Below are positions 1-5,583 of a stretch of 7,187 nt of DNA, piece after piece. A model generated the notes under the pieces. The model was not told the DNA's origin and did no database searches. It saw only the letters and a program-made list of their open reading frames with translations. Position numbers and translations under genes: made by a program. Position 1 is the first letter of the stretch. Every line of letters begins with the position of its first letter. Source of the stretch: Burkholderiales bacterium (GTDB lineage: Bacteria > Pseudomonadota > Gammaproteobacteria > Burkholderiales > JAEUOS01); NCBI GenBank assembly GCA_947456845.1, contig CANGUJ010000199.1, forward strand, positions 1 to 7,187, read 5' to 3'.

Positions 1-2
1 GC

Positions 3-233
3 GGGATCGAGGCCATGCGCATCCTGCGGGCTGATCCGGCCACCGCGCACATTCCGGTGGTGGCGCTGAGCGCCAATGCCGTGCCGCGCGATATAGAAAA
101 AGGCCTTGCGGCGGGCTTTTTCAGCTACCTCACCAAGCCGATCAAGGTGGTCCAGTTCATGGACGCCCTCGATCTGGCGCTTACCTCGGCGCAGGCGCAT
201 CCGGCCAGCCCGCCCGCAAGGGACGCATCGTGA
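3..233 (+). CDS. C-terminal receiver domain of a hybrid sensor histidine kinase (partial)
   Basis: The gene enters from the left edge, in frame from base 3, and ends at TGA 231-233. The visible 76 residues are the second half of a response-regulator receiver (REC) domain. They show the hydrophobic strand with the conserved Ser/Thr position ('VVALSAN'), the 'GLAAGFFSYLTKPI' segment with the conserved Lys before cis-Pro, and the last helix ('FMDALDLAL'). This form of REC C-terminus ('ALSANAVPRDIEKGLAAGF') is typical, from memory, of REC domains fused behind PAS/HisKA/HATPase modules in betaproteobacterial hybrid kinases. A stand-alone regulator cannot be excluded because the N-terminus is outside the window. 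The phospho-acceptor Asp is also outside. The stop codon overlaps the next start (GTGA), so this gene and the REC-PAS gene are probably one translationally coupled operon and one phosphorelay. Confidence 0.85.
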   Translation, partial: GIEAMRILRADPATAHIPVVALSANAVPRDIEKGLAAGFFSYLTKPIKVVQFMDALDLALTSAQAHPASPPARDAS

Positions 234-1054
234 CCGTGACTACCCAGGAGATCCTCAATGCCGGGATCCTGATCGTTGACGACCAGGAGGCCAACATCAG
301 CCTCCTGACGCAATTGCTCGAAGGAGCCGGATATACCCGGGTGGCTTCGACCATGAACCCGAAAGAGGTCTGCGCCCTACACCGCCAGCACAGATACGAC
401 GCGATCCTGCTCGACCTGCAGATGCCGGAAATGGACGGCTTTCAGGTGATGGCGGCGTTGAAGACCAGCCTGGCCGACCAATACCTTCCGGTGATCGTCA
501 TCACCGCGCAGCCGGGGCACAAGCTGCGCGCACTGGAGGCTGGCGCGCGCGACTTCATCAGCAAGCCATTCGACCTGGCCGAGGTCAGGATGCGCATCCG
601 CAACATGCTTGAAGTGCGCTTGCTCTACCGGAAGCTGGACGACTACAACAAACGCCTTGAACTCGCGGTGCAGGCGCGCACGGCGGAACTGCGTGAAAGC
701 GAGGCGCGTTTCCGCGGCCTGACCGAGTTGGCGTCGGATTGGTACTGGGAGCAGGACGAGACCGGCGCGTTCACCAAGGTTTCCGGGCCGGTGCAGGAGA
801 TGATGGGCATCCAGGTGGGGCCCTTGGTCGGCGAATCACCGGGATACCTTTCGGGCGGATGGAATGAGGCGGAACGGTCCTTCCTGCGGGAGACCATCGG
901 CAGCCGTCAACCGTTTCTGGATTTCGTGTTCAGCCATGTCGACGCCGATGGCGCGCAGCGCAAGTTCCAGGTGAGTGGTGAACCGATGTTCAGCGAGTCG
1001 TGCCGTTTTATCGGCTACCGCGGTATCGGTGTTGAACTCACCGCAAAAGCGTGA
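230..1054 (+). CDS. Response regulator with REC and PAS domains, no recognisable output domain
   Basis: This is a 274-residue cytoplasmic signalling protein. REC domain, about residues 12-130: acidic pair D17-D18, phospho-acceptor D62 in 'LLDLQMPEMDG', T92 in 'VITAQ', and K112 in 'SKPFD'. A helical, probably coiled-coil linker (about 131-160, 'YNKRLELAVQARTAELRESEAR') leads into a PAS domain (about 160-270, 'ASDWYWEQDETGAFTKVSG' through 'RFIGYRGIGVEL'). In relatives, the 'GYRGIG' end of such a PAS is usually followed by GGDEF, kinase or other output modules, but here the protein stops four residues later. The GTG start at 230 is supported by an AAGGGA ribosome binding site 7 nt upstream and by the 4-nt overlap with the preceding gene. 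It probably receives phosphate from that kinase. Its output may be protein-protein interaction, for example with the Crp/Fnr-type regulator that begins 4 nt after it (inference). Confidence 0.9.
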   Translation: MTVTTQEILNAGILIVDDQEANISLLTQLLEGAGYTRVASTMNPKEVCALHRQHRYDAILLDLQMPEMDGFQVMAALKTSLADQYLPVIVITAQPGHKLRALEAGARDFISKPFDLAEVRMRIRNMLEVRLLYRKLDDYNKRLELAVQARTAELRESEARFRGLTELASDWYWEQDETGAFTKVSGPVQEMMGIQVGPLVGESPGYLSGGWNEAERSFLRETIGSRQPFLDFVFSHVDADGAQRKFQVSGEPMFSESCRFIGYRGIGVELTAKA

Positions 1055-1058
1055 CGCA

Positions 1059-1808
1059 ATGGGCAGCATGTCTCCTGTTTTCAGCCCGGACCAGAACCAC
1101 CTGCTCGCGGCCCTGCCGGGTGCCGACTTCGACCGCCTCGCCGGCGCGCTCGACCCAGTGGCCATGCCGCTCGGCGAGGTGCTCTACGAACCCGGCAGCG
1201 CGCTTGCGCATGTTTATTTTCCGACCACCGCGATCGTTTCGCTGCACTATGTAATGGCCACCGGCGCATCGGCCGAGACCGCCGGCGTCGGCAATGAAGG
1301 CGTGGTCGGGATATCCACCTTCATGGGCGGCAACACGACACCCAGTTCAGCGGTGGTGCAGACGGCCGGACACGGCTATCGCCTGCCGGCGCGACTCATC
1401 AAGTAAGAGTTCGCGCGCGGTGGTTTCATGCAAGGCCTTTTGCTGCGCTATACCCAGGCCTTGCTGACGCAAATGTCGCTAACCGCGGCCTGCAACCGGC
1501 ATCACTCGGTGGAGCAGCAACTATGCCGCTGGTTCCTGCTCACGCTCGACCGCACGGCTTCAAGCGAACTGGTGATGACCCATGAACTGGTGGCCAGCAT
1601 GCTGGGTGTGCGGCGCGAAAGCATTACCGAGGCGGCGGGCTGTTTGCAGGAGGCGGGCTATATCCGCTATCGGCGCGGCCATATCTCGGTGCTCGACCGC
1701 AATGGCCTGGAAACCAAGAGCTGCGAATGCTACGGAGTCGTCAAAGGCGAGATTCAACGGCTGCTCAACGACGTTCAATACAAGCATGGCGAGGCGCAGG
1801 CGCACTGA
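1059..1808 (+). pseudogene. Crp/Fnr-family transcriptional regulator interrupted by an in-frame TAA
   Basis: One reading frame runs from ATG 1059 to TGA 1806-1808 (249 codons) and is broken only by TAA at 1404-1406 (codon 116). The first part (115 aa) is the cyclic-nucleotide-binding-like beta barrel: 'EVLYEPGSALAHVYFPTTAIVSL', then 'GVGNEGVVGISTFMGG', ending 'YRLPARLIK'. The sequence continues in the same frame as 'EFARGGF' and, from ATG 1428, carries the dimerisation helix ('LLLRYTQALLTQM'), the 'CNRHHSVEQQLCRW' core, and a winged helix-turn-helix ('LVMTHELVASMLGVRRESITEA...YIRYRRGHISVLDR'). Known relatives read straight through this junction in one polypeptide of similar total length. The TAA is therefore best read as a point nonsense mutation, one base from CAA or GAA. 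No convincing Shine-Dalgarno sequence precedes ATG 1428, so re-initiation would be weak. Alternatives are a sequencing error, readthrough, or a genuinely split protein. The start at 1059 is chosen because it gives the usual short N-terminus; ATG 1068 is also possible. Confidence 0.85.
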
Positions 1809-1826
1809 GGGCATAGGAAGCGGTTC

Positions 1827-1859
1827 ATGAAAAAAATTCTGAAAGAGCAGCCGTCATGA
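1827..1859 (+). CDS. Putative 10-codon leader peptide (MKKILKEQPS)
   Basis: An ATG at 1827 follows AGGAAG with about 6 nt spacing and opens with AAA AAA, a favourable initiation context. The mini-frame ends at TGA 1857-1859, which overlaps the ATG at 1856 of the PLDc_N gene (ATGA). This arrangement would translationally couple the two. It could be a real leader peptide or the leftover start of a deleted gene. Nothing about its function is known to me, and chance remains possible for so short a frame. Confidence 0.3.
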   Translation: MKKILKEQPS

Positions 1860-2050
1860 TGAACATGGGTTACAACGGCCTGTGGGGCCTCCTGGTCCTG
1901 GCCGGTGACATCTGGGCGATCATCAACATCTTCCAGAGCGGCGCCAGCAACGAGAAGAAGTTGCTGTGGATCCTGGTGGTGGTGCTGTTGCCGTTGCTGG
2001 GCCTGATCCTCTGGTATTTCCTCGGGCCGCGCCAGGGCAGGGCACCCTGA
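1856..2050 (+). CDS. Small PLDc_N-domain membrane protein
   Basis: This is a 64-residue protein with two hydrophobic helices (about 8-27 and 36-56) joined by a short polar loop 'QSGASNEKKLLW'. It ends in the hallmark 'LLPLLGLILWYFLGPR'. This is the PLDc_N module (phospholipase D/cardiolipin synthase N-terminal membrane domain, Pfam PF13396 by recall) occurring without a catalytic PLD domain. The HKD catalytic motif is absent, so it is not an enzyme. Such free-standing copies are commonly small inner-membrane proteins of unknown role, often near envelope-stress genes. The start could be ATG 1856, 1859 or 1865; an AAAGAG lies about 9 nt before 1856. Its stop lies 10 nt from the stop of the convergent methyltransferase gene. 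Confidence 0.85.
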   Translation: MMNMGYNGLWGLLVLAGDIWAIINIFQSGASNEKKLLWILVVVLLPLLGLILWYFLGPRQGRAP

Positions 2051-2060
2051 CGCTGCTATC

Positions 2061-2828
2061 TCAGCTTTTCAGTCCCGGCGCGCGCCTGAAAGGTGCCTGG
2101 TAGAGCCACACCGGCCTGCCATCGGCCCCCGTCGCCCACGCTGTGGCCTCAAGTTCATCAGCCTTGAATTCCAGGCTCACCATCCAGTGCCCAGGCTTCA
2201 ACTCCTGCGCGGCCTTGGCGACCGCACGCGGCATGCTCTCGGGCCGCTGGAACAGATACACCATCGCGTAGGCGCTCCAGTCGGCACGCCAGATGTCGCC
2301 CTGGCGAATGCGCGCCCACGGGCAGCGCAGCGCCGCCAGCGCACGCAGCGGCCAGCTCCATTCGATGCCATGAAAGCTTGCGTCGGGGTACGCACGGCGC
2401 AGGGCCTTGAGCCCGTCGCCCAGTCCGCAACCCGCGTCGAGGATCGCCGCGCCCGCCGGCAGGCGGATGTGTTGCGGCAGGTCCGTAAGCGCGCGCGCCG
2501 GGGTAGGGAACAGCGGCGCGTCGCGCCACGCGTTGACCGGATATATCAGCCCGATCAGCAGCACCGGCAACAACCAGGCCCATGCGGGCAGGACGGCGGA
2601 GCCCGACAGCAGCAGCGACAGCGGAAAGCCGATGGCAATCGCCAGCTTGCGTGGCAGGGTGGCACCGAAAACCGTGCACACCACGCCAAGCGCGCAAGCG
2701 AGTGCGAAGGCCAGCGCCACCGATAACTGGGCCTGCGGCAGCAATCGATAGATCAGCCAGGCGGCGCCCCAAGTCAACAGGGCGGGAATCGGCCAGCGCA
2801 ATAAGTTCACGGGATAAACGCCAGTCAA
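2061..2828 (-). CDS. Membrane-anchored class I SAM-dependent methyltransferase
   Basis: This is a protein of about 255 residues. The N-terminal ~100 residues are very hydrophobic, with three or four probable membrane segments (about 12-30, 35-58, 62-77, 82-98). The cytoplasmic part is a compact Rossmann-type methyltransferase: SAM-binding motif I 'ILDAGCGLGDG' (129-139), acidic E156 at the end of strand 2 ('FHGIEWS'), and D178 in 'RQGDIW', a usual adenine-side position. A 'YLFQRPESM' strand and an 'ELKPGHWMVSLEF' strand follow. The substrate cannot be told; a membrane-associated lipid, quinone or peptide is plausible because of the anchor (inference). The upstream-most start is TTG at 2828. 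No good Shine-Dalgarno sequence is visible there or before the in-frame GTG five codons in, so the exact start is uncertain. It is divergent from the nucleotidyltransferase across an AT-rich spacer. Confidence 0.85.
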   Translation of the reverse strand: MTGVYPVNLLRWPIPALLTWGAAWLIYRLLPQAQLSVALAFALACALGVVCTVFGATLPRKLAIAIGFPLSLLLSGSAVLPAWAWLLPVLLIGLIYPVNAWRDAPLFPTPARALTDLPQHIRLPAGAAILDAGCGLGDGLKALRRAYPDASFHGIEWSWPLRALAALRCPWARIRQGDIWRADWSAYAMVYLFQRPESMPRAVAKAAQELKPGHWMVSLEFKADELEATAWATGADGRPVWLYQAPFRRAPGLKS

Positions 2829-2879
2829 AATATCATAAGTTACTGATAATAAAGCAATTTCAGGATAACATTTGTTTTC
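2829..2879. promoter_or_regulatory. AT-rich divergent spacer with an inverted repeat TATCA-N8-TGATA
   Basis: This is the most AT-rich stretch of the window and separates two divergent genes, so it probably holds promoters for both. It contains -10-like hexamers on both strands (GATAAT at 2845-2850 on plus; TATGAT and TATTAT on minus) but no convincing matching -35. The half-sites TATCA (2831-2835) and TGATA (2844-2848) are exact reverse complements separated by 8 nt, as expected for a dimeric regulator. The site does not match the FNR consensus well. Confidence 0.35.
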
Positions 2880-2900
2880 TTGGATTTAAGCGGAAATCTC

Positions 2901-3605
2901 GTGCCTGCGCGAGAAATCACGGATATTGGCGACGCGGCGCGGCGCCAGTACATCGACGCCGAGTCCACTTTTCTTGCGTTCGAAGAGGCTGTGGATCGCG
3001 CGCGTGAAACCCGTGGCGGCATGTACTGGAAGCAGGTCGCCAACGGCAGGCAATATCTGATCCGCACCAATCCTGGCAATGGCCAGAAGAGTCTGGGTTT
3101 GCGCAGTCTCGAAACCGAGGACACGTTTACCCGTTTCAGCGCGCGCAAGGTCGAGATTGAAACAAGGCGCAAGAACCTGGGTCAAGCGCTGGTAGTCCAG
3201 CAACGCTTGAATCGCGCCTTGCGGGTCGGGCGAGTGCCTGCGCTCGTGGTGGTTCTGCTCAACGCGATGGACAAGGCCTCGGTGTCCGCGCATTTCACTG
3301 TGGTGGGCACGCACGCCCTCTATGCCTATGAAGCCGCCGCCGGCGTGCGCATTGAGGGCGCTGCGCTGGCCACGCAGGACGTCGATTTCCTTTTCGATAC
3401 CCAGTTGCCATTTGCGGCCGCCTGCAAAGCATTGCCGGCAATGTCCCCACCCGAGGCGCCGTGTTGGGCCGAGGCCGTTCCCTTGAGCGTAGGCAGGTTG
3501 GTGCGCCGGCGCACGGTGATTGGTCGCGGTGCGGTACATGCTTGTTGCCCAGTTCACATGCACGGGAGGCGGGAAACGCCATGCAGCGCATCAACAAATC
3601 AGTGA
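2901..3605 (+). pseudogene. C-terminally truncated GSU2403-type nucleotidyltransferase-fold protein
   Basis: Numbering is from the in-frame TTG at 2880. The N-terminal part ('QYIDAESTFLAFEEA', 'RGGMYWKQV', 'QYLIRTNPGNGQKSLG') and the central part ('RALRVGR', 'FTVVGTHALYAYEAAAGVRI', 'ATQDVDFLFDT') match, from memory, the family of GSU2403-like nucleotidyltransferase-fold proteins (PF12281 type). The G-T...D-V-D pair (D167, D169) of the polymerase-beta fold is present. After about residue 176 (near base 3410) the similarity stops. The last 60 or so residues are low-quality sequence rich in Cys, Arg and Pro, and run into the next gene's start. The later strand with the third catalytic Asp and the C-terminal helical domain are absent, so activity is unlikely. 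I prefer GTG 2901, which has AAGCGGA about 7 nt upstream, over TTG 2880. The role of the family is unclear to me. Confidence 0.65.
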
Positions 3606-3829
3606 TCCCTGGCGCCGCAGCGGCGCTGACCTTCAAGGTCGAAACCCGCAAGGGCGAGGTGCAGCTGAGCGGCTTTGTCGACAACCAGGGCCAGATCGAC
3701 CGCGCCATTGAAGTCACGCGCGGCATTGATGGGGTGTCCGGCGTCGGCAAAGAGATGAGCATCAAGAAACAACCGCGGTCTTGTGCCGCCCGGGACGCTT
3801 TGCCTCCGGGATCGGCGAGCCGGTTCTAG
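3581..3829 (+). CDS. Shortened BON-domain protein (possible internal-deletion product)
   Basis: This is an 82-residue frame. Residues 1-16 ('MQRINKSVIPGAAAAL') resemble the start of a signal peptide. From residue 18 ('FKVETRKGEVQLSGFVDN', 'IDRAIEVTRGIDGVSGVGKEMSI') it is the second half of a BON domain, the OsmY-like phospholipid-binding fold of periplasmic stress proteins. In relatives I recall, a complete signal peptide, often a lipobox Cys, and the first BON helix and strand (30-50 residues) lie between these two parts. Here they are missing without loss of frame. The start is well supported by GGGAGGCGGG just upstream of ATG 3581. The tail after 'SIKK' (about 19 residues) is not BON-like. 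With a truncated signal and half a fold, normal export and folding are doubtful. The PRC-barrel gene begins 20 nt downstream, so they may be co-transcribed. Confidence 0.6.
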   Translation: MQRINKSVIPGAAAALTFKVETRKGEVQLSGFVDNQGQIDRAIEVTRGIDGVSGVGKEMSIKKQPRSCAARDALPPGSASRF

Positions 3830-3849
3830 AACCCCACGGAGCATTGCCC

Positions 3850-4674
3850 ATGTTGCGCAGCATGCAGGACCTGAAGACTTACACCATAGGCGCCACCGAC
3901 GGCACGATCGGCCATGTCACCGACTTCTATTTTGACGACGAACGCTGGGTCATCCGCTACCTGGTGGTCGAGTCCGGCTCCTGGCTTGCGAGCAGGAAAG
4001 TCCTGATTTCGCCGATGTCCATAGGCCATCCGGACTGGGCCAAGAAGTCCTTGCCGGTGGCCATCAGCCGTGACCAGGTGAAGGGCAGCCCGGACATCGA
4101 TACCGACAAGCCGGTGTCGCGCCAGCAGGAAATTGATTACCTCGGCTACTACGACTATCCCTACTATTGGGAAGGCGCGGGGCTATGGGGGGCGGGCGCC
4201 TATCCCAACCTGACGACCCCCGGGAATGCGGGATTCCTGGCCATAGAGCGGCCGCTGTTGCCGCCCGGTGCGAAGGACAGTACGCTGGGGGAGGTGGGGC
4301 GGCACGAGCATGACGACCTGCACCTGCGCAGTGGCCTGGCCGTGACCGGACATGAAACGCAAGCGGTGGACGGCAGCATCGGCCATGTGAGCGGATTCCT
4401 GGTCGATGAAGAAACCTGGGCGATTCGTTACCTGGTGGTCGACACCAGCAACTGGTGGATCGGGCATCAGGTGCTGGTACCGCCGCAATGGGTGACCGGG
4501 GTGAGCTGGCCAAAACGCGAGGTGTCGGTGCACCTCGACCGCGACAAGGTGAAGTTCGCGCCACCCTATGACCCCGCCTTGCCGCTGGATCGCGAGAAGG
4601 AAAACGCCATTTACAGCCACTACGGCCGTCCGGCGTACTGGACCGCCCCCGAGCCCGCGAAATGCGCAGCATGA
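3850..4674 (+). CDS. Tandem PRC-barrel domain protein
   Basis: The 274-residue protein has two PRC-barrel domains. The first, about 8-78, has 'TIGATDGTIGHVTDFYFDD', 'WVIRYLVVESGSW' and 'ASRKVLISP'. The second, about 165-236, has 'QAVDGSIGHVSGFLVDEE', 'WAIRYLVVDTSNW' and 'GHQVLVPP'. The two copies share several identical stretches in both protein and DNA, including 'tacctggtggtcga', pointing to an old duplication. The linker contains an aromatic patch ('YLGYYDYPYYWEGAGLW'), and the protein ends in a second Tyr/Trp-rich tail ('YSHYGRPAYW'). No signal peptide or membrane segment is seen, so it is probably cytoplasmic. PRC-barrel proteins of this two-domain type are widespread near stress genes in Proteobacteria; their biochemical role is not established. 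The start at ATG 3850 is chosen because of ACGGAG about 8 nt upstream and the family-like 'MLRSMQDLKTYTI' beginning. Confidence 0.88.
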   Translation: MLRSMQDLKTYTIGATDGTIGHVTDFYFDDERWVIRYLVVESGSWLASRKVLISPMSIGHPDWAKKSLPVAISRDQVKGSPDIDTDKPVSRQQEIDYLGYYDYPYYWEGAGLWGAGAYPNLTTPGNAGFLAIERPLLPPGAKDSTLGEVGRHEHDDLHLRSGLAVTGHETQAVDGSIGHVSGFLVDEETWAIRYLVVDTSNWWIGHQVLVPPQWVTGVSWPKREVSVHLDRDKVKFAPPYDPALPLDREKENAIYSHYGRPAYWTAPEPAKCAA

Positions 4675-4981
4675 ATCGCGCGCCCGGCGCAGCGCCCGGT
4701 GTGGCGTCTTGGGCAAGCCGTAGCGACAGTCAGGCGGCAAATGAAAGCCACTGCAATTGTTGAAATGTTGATGTTCAGGTGCTGCATGCGGCCGCCGGAA
4801 CAGGACTGCAGCCCTGCCTGCGTCCGGCCAGGGTCCCGTTGAATTTCCGACGTGCGTGTTTGTCTGTGTGCTTTCAAACAATGTGCGAAGCCGCGCGGAA
4901 GCGCCTGCCGCTCCGTAATAAGGTGACAGCGGGCGGTGTCATACCCGGCACGTCGCCCAACCTGTCTAATGGAGACCAATC
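4675..4981. other. Gene-free stretch with possible control sequences for the 4982 gene
   Basis: This 307-bp stretch shows no frame with a credible start, codon pattern or family match on either strand. Near its 3' end is an inverted repeat TGACA (4924-4928), 8 nt, TGTCA (4937-4941), lying 40-58 nt before the next ATG. That is a plausible operator position. No confident -35/-10 pair is visible. GC-rich direct repeats of 'gcgcccgg' at 4680-4701 do not form a convincing terminator for the PRC-barrel gene. Confidence 0.4.
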
Positions 4982-5137
4982 ATGCTTGCCCCATCAAAGC
5001 CGCCCAAACGCAAGGCCGGTCCGCTACCGCCCCCCGCCCCTGGCCAGACAAACATGCAAAAGCAGAAAGCCGAGGCGCAGGAGGTGGCCGGACGGCACAA
5101 GAACGACGGCCAAAAGGACCACAAGGGCGCCCGCTGA
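4982..5137 (+). CDS. Small basic hydrophilic protein of unknown function (51 aa)
   Basis: The frame encodes 51 residues. It has a Lys/Pro-rich front ('MLAPSKPPKRKAGPLPPPAP'), then a charged segment ('QKQKAEAQEVAGRHKNDGQK'), and ends 'DHKGAR'. There is no membrane segment and no Cys, and disorder is likely. Support for its being real: GGAGA sits 7 nt before the ATG, and third codon positions are strongly GC-biased like the neighbouring genes. A probable terminator also follows 8 nt after the stop. I do not recognise a named family. The composition recalls small stress-associated hydrophilic proteins, but that is only an impression. Confidence 0.55.
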   Translation: MLAPSKPPKRKAGPLPPPAPGQTNMQKQKAEAQEVAGRHKNDGQKDHKGAR

Positions 5138-5145
5138 GGATCGCG

Positions 5146-5180
5146 CGGTCGGGCGCCAATGCCTGACCGGCTACAGTTTT
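5146..5180 (+). terminator. Probable intrinsic terminator of the 51-aa protein gene
   Basis: A 9-bp stem pairs 5146-5154 (CGGTCGGGC) with 5161-5169 (GCCTGACCG), with one G-U pair and a 6-nt loop. The run TTTT at 5177-5180 follows after 7 nt. The gap between stem and T-run makes it a moderate rather than a strong terminator. It has no T-run on the minus side, so it does not serve the convergent BON gene. Confidence 0.5.
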
Positions 5181-5224
5181 CCCCGGCTATGACGGCCTGT
5201 TGCAATTGCAGGCTGGCCTTACCA

Positions 5225-5578
5225 TCAAGGCGTTTCCTGTGATTGCATCGGTTGCGTGATCGTGGTGCAAGCCGCGCGCGGCTTCAGGGTGATGTCGTCG
5301 TTCACCCCCACGACATCGCGCAGTTGCTGCATGGCGCGGACGGCTGCGCAGCGTTGGTAGTCCCAGTCGACCTGGCCTGACAAGCTGACCCGGCGGTGCT
5401 CCACTACGATGCACAGGGTCACGCCGGGCAGGTCGATGAGCCACGACAAGGCATGGGTGGCATTGGTCATGAGTCCGCGATCCATCGGGTCCGTGTGCCC
5501 GGCACGGGTTCCCGAGGCGCAGCTGGAAAAAGCCCTGGATGTGTCGTTGGCGATTTCAAGGGATTCGGTTTTCATCAT
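5225..5578 (-). CDS. Single BON-domain protein
   Basis: The 117-residue protein carries one BON domain at about residues 39-101 ('THALSWLIDLPGVTLCIVVEHRRVSLSGQVDWDYQRCAAV...VVGVNDDITLKPRA'). It most resembles the middle BON repeat of the three-BON cytoplasmic or periplasmic stress proteins ('W...LSGEVDW.YQR.AA...GV..I.LKPR' pattern, from memory). The 38-residue N-terminus and 16-residue C-terminus are not BON-like, and no signal peptide is visible. It may be a trimmed relic or a genuine one-domain version. ATG 5578 or the adjacent ATG 5575 is the likely start, 5 nt after the stop of the upstream gene, suggesting a two-gene operon; the Shine-Dalgarno sequence is weak. ATG 5470 is a possible shorter start directly before the BON domain. 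Confidence 0.7.
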   Translation of the reverse strand: MMKTESLEIANDTSRAFSSCASGTRAGHTDPMDRGLMTNATHALSWLIDLPGVTLCIVVEHRRVSLSGQVDWDYQRCAAVRAMQQLRDVVGVNDDITLKPRAACTTITQPMQSQETP

Positions 5579-5583
5579 TCATT

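Noticed and set aside
2187..2751. Long plus-strand frames opposite the methyltransferase gene
   Set aside because: They are Arg/Gln/Ala-rich with no family similarity. They follow from the GC-biased codon use of the minus-strand gene, which has clear SAM-binding motifs.
2886..3563. 225-residue minus-strand frame opposite the nucleotidyltransferase gene
   Set aside because: No recognisable motif; the plus strand carries the family match over most of the same stretch, so this is an antisense shadow.
3822..3833. Perfect 12-bp palindrome GGTTCTAGAACC over the BON stop codon
   Set aside because: A palindrome of this size is expected about once or twice by chance in 7 kb, and it has no T-run or repeat partner.
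4064..4881. Minus-strand frames opposite the PRC-barrel gene and the following spacer
   Set aside because: Arg/Pro/Ser-rich composition and no credible start or motif; the plus strand encodes two clear PRC barrels.
4779..5192. 137-residue plus-strand frame across the gene-free stretch and the 51-aa gene
   Set aside because: Composition is erratic, there is no ribosome binding site, and the frame at 4982 has a better start, codon bias and stop context.
5190..5210. Hairpin around GCCTGTTGCAATTGCAGGC between convergent genes
   Set aside because: The stem is short and no T-run follows on either strand, so it cannot be called a terminator.
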